From Austropuccinia psidii (Eukaryota; Basidiomycota; Pucciniomycetes; Pucciniales; Sphaerophragmiaceae): DNA of 64,000 nucleotides. The DNA lies in contig JALGQZ010000009.1 of the NCBI GenBank assembly GCA_023105745.1, positions 34,710,409-34,774,408 on the forward strand. Reading direction: 5' to 3'. The notes beneath the pieces were generated by a model. That model had not been told where the DNA came from. It did no database searches and saw nothing but the letters and a program-made list of their open reading frames with translations. This document shows positions 58,038 to 64,000 of the stretch, piece after piece. Numbering within the stretch: the first letter of the stretch is position 1; each line of letters opens with the position of its first letter. The translations under genes were made by a program, and so were the position numbers.

Positions 58038-59961
58038 TGTGAGCCTTGAGGTATAATTTACATACCAAAATGGGCCACAAATAACTTTGAGAATATGTTT
58101 TGAACTATGCATATCCCATAAGTCATGCATATATTCAAAATTAATCATTTTCAATTTCAGAAAAGATAAATAACTTTTCATTCAGTAGGTAAATCCATGG
58201 CTTTAAGGCTGGATTTGGATTCCACACAAAAAATTCACCTAGGGTAGCTCCATAAAGTGAATAAGCTCAAATTAACTCTATGAGGTGTTAATATGGAAAA
58301 TACTTCACTACCACATCATCAATAGCACATAAAATAAATGTGAAAATTTCTATTTTTCTCAATTTCACGCCAAAATAATGGGAATGTGACAAAGCCTATG
58401 TGACATATACACTGAGAATAGTGTTATGCATTTCTTTGGCACGTAATATCATGGTATTCTAACATACACCTTTGGTACAACCATAGTGGATATCAGTCTC
58501 AAAACCTGAATTTCTATTTTGACGTGGAAAATAGTCAAGGGGGACAAAAGACCGCAAAGAGAGCCAGGGTACCCAATTTCTGAGGCCTCTGAGGCGTGGA
58601 TAGATTCAAAACATGGTTCCATGGCTGATCTTGGCCCAATTTATATACTAAAACCTTTTAAGAAGTTGGTTACCAAGTTAAAATCTCATTAAATCATATG
58701 AAAAATTGCAATTAAGCTGCCACTTTCACATTCCATGGAAGTAAAGAGCAACTTAGAATCCTGTAGCCATGTCAATTCTTAATGCTTTTCAATTAATAAA
58801 CCCTAAAAGAGTAATTGAAATGCTTTTGGGACTAGTCTCCATTGAATTACCTCATAGAAACCAGTAATGTAGTGCTAATTGCAATTCTACATAGAATTGA
58901 GGTAAAAACTTCAAAAAGTCCTCAAAAATACAATTATTGATAAATCTTTCTTAAAAATTCAGGAAAAATTGAGAACATCCCTCTTTATAAATAAATCAAA
59001 AAGAATCATACATTTCTAAGTGAAATTGAAAGCCTTATTTACAGTCCCTCTTTGCAGATTCCACATGAAAAACTGAATCTTCAAAAAACTCACAGAAAAT
59101 AAAATATGTGATTAAATTGCCAATAACATTCATAACGTTGAGAAATCAATGACTACTTTTAAATAAAAGAGGATTTACAATTGTTACTCCTTCTATTCTT
59201 AACCATAAATGGGCTGGTAGTCATGTGAAAGCATCATTTAGGTAGCTATGATAATCTTACGTGACAACAGATAATGCATTAAATAGTTCAAAAGTTTTTA
59301 TTGTTTTCTGGCTAACTGGTTTGTTATTTTGCTCCATAGCACACCTCTGTGAGCTGGTTTTGACTTGAAAGAGGCCTCCTTTTTCTGTTTTTTCCAAATC
59401 ATCACTTTATACGTTTGTACCCTTATTACCAACAAGTATTAGTTAAAAATATTTAAAAAAGCATTTTTTTCTTTCAGAAGCAATTAGAAAGACGTGAAAT
59501 CAGAGAAATAAGCTATATATTGTTGTATTACTTTTATAATTCATATTGATCCCTTAGAATCCACAATTCTACATCATATTTCTCTACTTTTATCTTTCAA
59601 TAAGTTCTTTGGAGTATTAGTGAGTGATTTCATCTTAATTCTTAAAGTTTTTCTCCAAAATTAGTTTTCTTCAAGAATTATCTTTATAATTATTATTTCA
59701 AAAGAGAATTATATATTAAAATCATTTTATTAGTTTAATAAAGAAGTTTTTATTGATAAATTCTCCTTTTAATTGATTCTTGTAGACAATTACTGCTTAC
59801 TGTTATAATCACTAGTAGTGTATAACAAGTAAAAGAAAAACTTAAATAATCAATTATTTAATTGTGGTTTTTATAATTCTTATTACTATATTTGATGAGA
59901 AAAGTCATGATACTGTTTATTAATATTAATATTCTCAACAGTTTCATAGACAAATATTACA
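58038..59961 (+). repeat. 5' LTR of a family-B retrotransposon (1924 bp)
   Basis: It starts TGTGAGCCTTGAGG and ends CAAATATTACA. It is directly followed by a primer-site sequence, so this is not a solo LTR but the upstream LTR of an element that continues to the right beyond the window, interrupted by the solo LTR-C at 60623. Confidence 0.88.
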
Positions 59962-59979
59962 TTTGGGTGCCTGGCCATG
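59962..59979 (+). other. Primer-binding-site candidate of family B
   Basis: TTTGGGTGCCTGGCCATG abuts the LTR. It is nearly the same as the site of element A (12037-12054). Confidence 0.6.
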
Positions 59980-60622
59980 TTTTTTGAACCTTGCACAAAG
60001 AATTAATCTACTTTTAAGCTCTAAAATATGTCAATTTAATCATTTCATTTTATTCAATTTGAAGTTGAAATTATTTTTCTTTTTCAAATTGTCTTTAAAA
60101 TCTTTTTCATTGGGGAATTTTGTTTAATTTTATATTGTTTTACAAGTCAATTTTTCACATCCAGAGAGTTATGAAATTATTCTTTGAGTAATGGAATTAA
60201 TTTCAAATCAAAATTGTAAAAATGATTTTTTTTTCTTTAAAAAGAATAATTCTTTCCATATTAAAAAATAAAGTGTATGAAAAATCTTTAAAAATATTTT
60301 AAAATGGAATAGAAAATAATTTCTCTTGTAAATCTTTCTAGTTTCTTTAATCAGATACTGTGAAGCTGGTAACAGACTCAGTAAGAGATATATTACCATT
60401 TTAGAGTCTTTAGAAGCACAATTTGAAGAAAGTATTGAAGTTCAACTTGCTAGAAGAGGCACTTTATTTCAAACAAAAAAAGCAAAACAACCACCAAAAG
60501 GTGTGTGTTTTTTACTTTACTTCTTGATTTTTTCTCTTAAATTGAAGTAAACTGATACAAGCCAGAAATGAAAGCAACTATTCAGTCCAACAGGATGGAT
60601 GTGGACAAAGAAGAGGCAAGAC
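59980..60622 (+). other. Leader and start of gag of the family-B element
   Basis: AT-rich leader to about 60340, then coding-like plus-strand sequence (RLSKRYITILESLEAQFEE, 60360-60500). This is followed by a GTGTGT...AG stretch that may be an intron and by another coding-like piece to 60622. The coding sense seems to resume at 63969-64000 after the solo LTR. The product would be an N-terminal gag segment. Evidence is thin. Confidence 0.45.
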
Positions 60623-63600
60623 TGTCAGGGTGACTCTATGATATATCTGTACAATGACAAATAAAAGCTATAACTCTGAATGTGACACGAAAATAAAGAT
60701 GATAATTAAGATAATGGAGGGTTGAAAAGGCTATACTAAATGAGCTCAATGATGGTGAGTCCTTCTGATAGCCATGGGTGCAGTGTTTTCCTATTGGTTT
60801 ACAATAAGAAACCCTACAATACTTAAGTTTAAAGTATAACCTGTTAAATTGTAAGTTTACCACTTCTTTTAAGAAGTTACACCACATAAAAATACTAAGA
60901 ACAGGATTCTGGATTCGCCACCTGGTGAGGAAAAGCCTCCTTTTATCTTGTTCTGGGGTAGTGGGAAGTGTTTTTCTAAGATTTGACTATGAAACTGAGG
61001 ATAATATTACTATTAATCAACAGTACTATGTCTGTTCTTATGAAATGTAATAATAAAATATCATTATAAGCAAAAAAAATAATTAAAGAATTATTTTTTT
61101 CATGCGTTAAACACGACTAGTTATTTTGACAGTGAGCAGTAATTGTCTACAAGAATCAATTGCAAGAAGATTTTAATAATAAAACTTCTTTTATTAAAAT
61201 AATAAAATTATTTTAATATATAATTATCTTTTTCAAGAATAATTATAAATATAATTCTTGAATAAAACGAATTAGCTAGAGAAAAACTTTAAGAATTAAG
61301 AATAAACCACCCACTAATATTCTCAAGAACTTATTGAAAGGTGAGATAGAGGGTTTTGACGTAGAATTGTGGATTTAAAGTATCAAAATGTATATAGAAG
61401 AGTATTACAGCAATATATAGTTGAATTCTATGATTTCACGTCTTTCTGATTGATTCTGAAAGATTTGAAATACTTAAGAAGAGCTTTACTAATACTTACT
61501 TGTTGGTAATAATGGTTTAAAGGAATAATAAGATGATGATTCTTGGAAAAAACAGCAAGAGGAGGCCTCTTTTAAGTCAACAACAGATCACAGAGGCATG
61601 CCATGGAGCAAACTGAAAAACCAGTGAGTGAGAAAACAATAAACCCTTTTGGATTATTTTGGCATCATCTGTTGTCACGTAAGATTATCATAATTACTTA
61701 ATTAATGCTTTTATGTCATTACCAACCCCAATATGGTTAAGAAGAAAAAGGAGTAGCATATGTAAATCTGCCTTTATTCTAAAATAATCATTTATTTCTC
61801 AAATTTATCAATGTTATTGGAAATTTCATGACAGGTTGTAATTACTGTGAGTTTTTGAAGATTCAGTGTTTCACATACAATAGTCAAAAATGGACTGTAA
61901 GTAAAACTTTTGTTTTTACTAGTAAACCATAATTCTTTTTGGTTGTACCAGACACAATACATTTATCCATTAGTCCTGAAAGTTTCATAGTTATTCATTA
62001 AGAATTATATTTTTAATGAATTTTTGAAGTTTTTACCACATTGCTATGTAGAAGTGCAAATATCAGTGTTTAACTGGTTGCTCTGAGGTGAATCAACGGA
62101 TACAAGTCCAAAAAGGGGTTTAAATACTCTTTTGGGGTTGATCCATGGAAAATTATCAAGAATTGACATGGTTACAGGAGTCCAAGTAGCTCTTTACCTC
62201 CTTGGCATGTCAAAATAGCAGGTTATTTGCTATTTTCTTAATATTCACAGTAGTTGTAACATGGTAACCAGGTTCCCAACAGGTTTTAGTCTATCAATTA
62301 GGCTAAGATTAGCCACAGATCCAAGCTTTGGAGCTGTCCACACCTCTGAGGCCTCAGAAGTTGGGTACCCTGGCTCTCTTTGATGTCTTTTGTCCCCCTT
62401 GCTTATTTTTCACGTCAAAATAGAAAATTAACCTTAAAGTGAGATATCCACTATGGGTGTATCAAAAGTCCATGTAAGAATACCATGATATTAAGTGCTC
62501 CAAACATGCATAACACTATTCTTAGTGTATATGTAACATGGGATTTCTCACTTTCCCATTATTTTGGCGTGAAATGAAGAAAAACAAAAATTTTCACAGA
62601 TCTTTTATGTGGTATTAATGATGTGGTGTTGAAGTATTTTCCATATTACAATCTCAAAGAGTTAATTTGAGCTTATTCACTCTATGGAGCTACCCTAGGT
62701 GAATTTTTGTGTAGAATCTAAATCTGGCCTTGAATCCATGGATTTACTTAGTCAATAGAAAGTTATTCATCTTTTCTGAAATCAAAAAGGATTAATTTTG
62801 GATATATGAATGACTTATGAGTTATGCATAATTCAAAATTTATTTTTAAGAGAATTTTGGCTTATTTGGGGATGTAAAATATACCTCAAGGCTCACAGGT
62901 TTACCTCTGCACACGACCACAGACTGAAACATTTCACTACTGTGGGCTGGTTTGTGGTTCTATACACTCAATACAGACTAGTACTGGGTGGAAATGTGGG
63001 TTTAGAGCCACAAGTAGTAATTTTTACCCTATACAGGGTGAACACTTTCACCAAGTGAGTTTACTGGTGTGTTCTGGTGCTTCTGACGAGTCAGAAGCTG
63101 TACAGGACCTGTATGGACCTCTTTCTTTATCTGAACAATGATGTATTGAAGTATAAAAAAGCTTTTTTGTCTGTTTGACACCTCATAAGCATACTTATGG
63201 GATTTTATCCCACCATAAGGCTGTATTGGATACACTGTGGTCTTTTGACCTGAAAGCAGCCATACCTTTGTTGGCTTTTGAGATATAAACCTCAAAATTG
63301 GTTTGGTGTATAGCTCTGCATGTTCTCTACACAATGGTACCCAATTTGATATGGTTATCATAAGTTATGACAAAGTTATGCCATGTACACGTATTTTTGT
63401 AAATATGTGTATTTTTTCCAAAAACTGTATGGAGCTTGTTTTCTCCATAACTTTTTTTGAGATAAGATATTGGGAAATGGATATCACCATCAGATAGCCC
63501 TGATTGTTCTCTTTCCAAAAATACCACACTTTAGGTTTCTCACACCAAAACTGTAGAAGCTAGATGAGAGGTGAATTGTTTGTTCACCTTTATTTGCCCT

Positions 63601-63968
63601 GAATTTGGCCATACCCTCTGTAATACTGATTCAAGCTCAGTTTGGATAGTACCATTGGATATCCTTGACCTAGAGCTTCATTTTGAATACTCATTTGATT
63701 GGTTCAAGCCCCTTCTTCTGGATTTGGGATGGGAGGTGAAATATAAGGTTTATGCTCAGCAACAACTTTGAGCAGGAATAACTTTGTTATTATTCTTCCT
63801 ATAATGATGGGACTTGTATATTTGGAAAGAGGTGAGTTTCCCCCTTCATTTGATACCTTTTGAGTTAATTTGGCTCAGGTCCATGTTTTGGTGGTATCTT
63901 GGCTTTACCATTGGTTTATGGTATTTGGGTGTCATGCTTGTGCTCTGCTTTTGAGTCACAAGCTGACA
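60623..63968 (-). repeat. Solo LTR, family C variant, itself interrupted by a solo LTR-B
   Basis: It begins TGTCAGGG and ends AGCTGACA. Perfect 5-bp duplications AAGAC lie at 60618-60622 and 63969-63973. The family-C sequence is 60623-60974 plus 62898-63968. It is longer than the 53125-54236 copy and diverged from it, but its last ~40 bases are nearly identical to bases 1-42. Orientation is taken from the 53125 copy. Confidence 0.87.
60975..62897 (-). repeat. Solo LTR, family B, nested in the family-C LTR
   Basis: An inverted family-B LTR of 1923 bp, from TCTAAG (normally TGTAAG) to GGCTCACA. Flanking 5-mers are GTTTT and GGTTT, a duplication with one mismatch. Confidence 0.85.
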
Positions 63969-64000
63969 AAGACCAAGTCCAGAAGTGGCAAGTCTTCCTC

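Noticed and set aside
58038..59961. Solo LTR-B with its own target duplication
   Set aside because: The flanking 5-mers do not match and a primer-site sequence follows directly, so it is the upstream LTR of an element.

Overview
This is eukaryotic DNA from a filamentous fungus, most likely a basidiomycete. The evidence is short GT-AG introns (about 50-90 bp), a fungal tnp2-type CACTA transposase, a TET/JBP-like dioxygenase carried on a transposon, and Ty3/gypsy elements with chromodomains. Almost the whole window is transposon-derived. I see no ordinary housekeeping gene, tRNA or rRNA, and I cannot name the species.

The core is a 21.3-kb CACTA-type DNA transposon at 17966-39314 (the inner element). 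It has 46-bp terminal inverted repeats beginning CACC and a 3-bp target duplication (TCC). From left to right it holds a tnp2 transposase (-), a divergent conserved companion gene (+), a SNF2-family helicase (-), a zinc-finger/proline-rich gene (+), a TET/JBP-like 2-oxoglutarate dioxygenase (-), an unrecognised nuclear-type gene (-), three minisatellites and five copies of a ~24-28-bp palindrome in intergenic DNA. The SNF2 gene is fully open; the other cargo genes carry stops or frameshifts. The genes suggest a mobile unit that brings its own chromatin remodeller and DNA-base dioxygenase, which could counter host silencing. That function is inference.

This element sits, in opposite orientation, inside the transposase gene of a second copy of the same element (the outer element, from before base 1 to about 40945). 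The outer copy supplies the SNF2 remnant at 43-1858, the companion-gene remnant at 2161-14935, and the transposase split between 15713-17965 and 39318-40225. Its companion gene is further interrupted by a full-length 10.7-kb Ty3/gypsy retrotransposon (3373-14081, two 2027-bp LTRs, duplication GGAGA, one 1657-codon gag-pol frame). Its SNF2 gene is interrupted by an LTR that runs off the left edge.

The right third (40.9-64 kb) is a graveyard of nested LTR elements. A decayed minus-strand Ty3/gypsy element (5' LTR 53125-54236, body down to about 40950) contains the outer CACTA element, three LTR-B copies and a miniature LTR element (45756-46926, duplication TTGGT). It appears to lie in the remnant of a plus-strand chromovirus (54237-56460). 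Further right, an LTR-B element starts at 58038 and runs off the right edge. Its internal region holds a solo LTR of family C (60623-63968, duplication AAGAC), which itself contains a solo LTR-B (60975-62897).

LTR-A, -B and -C are my own names for the three LTR families seen here.
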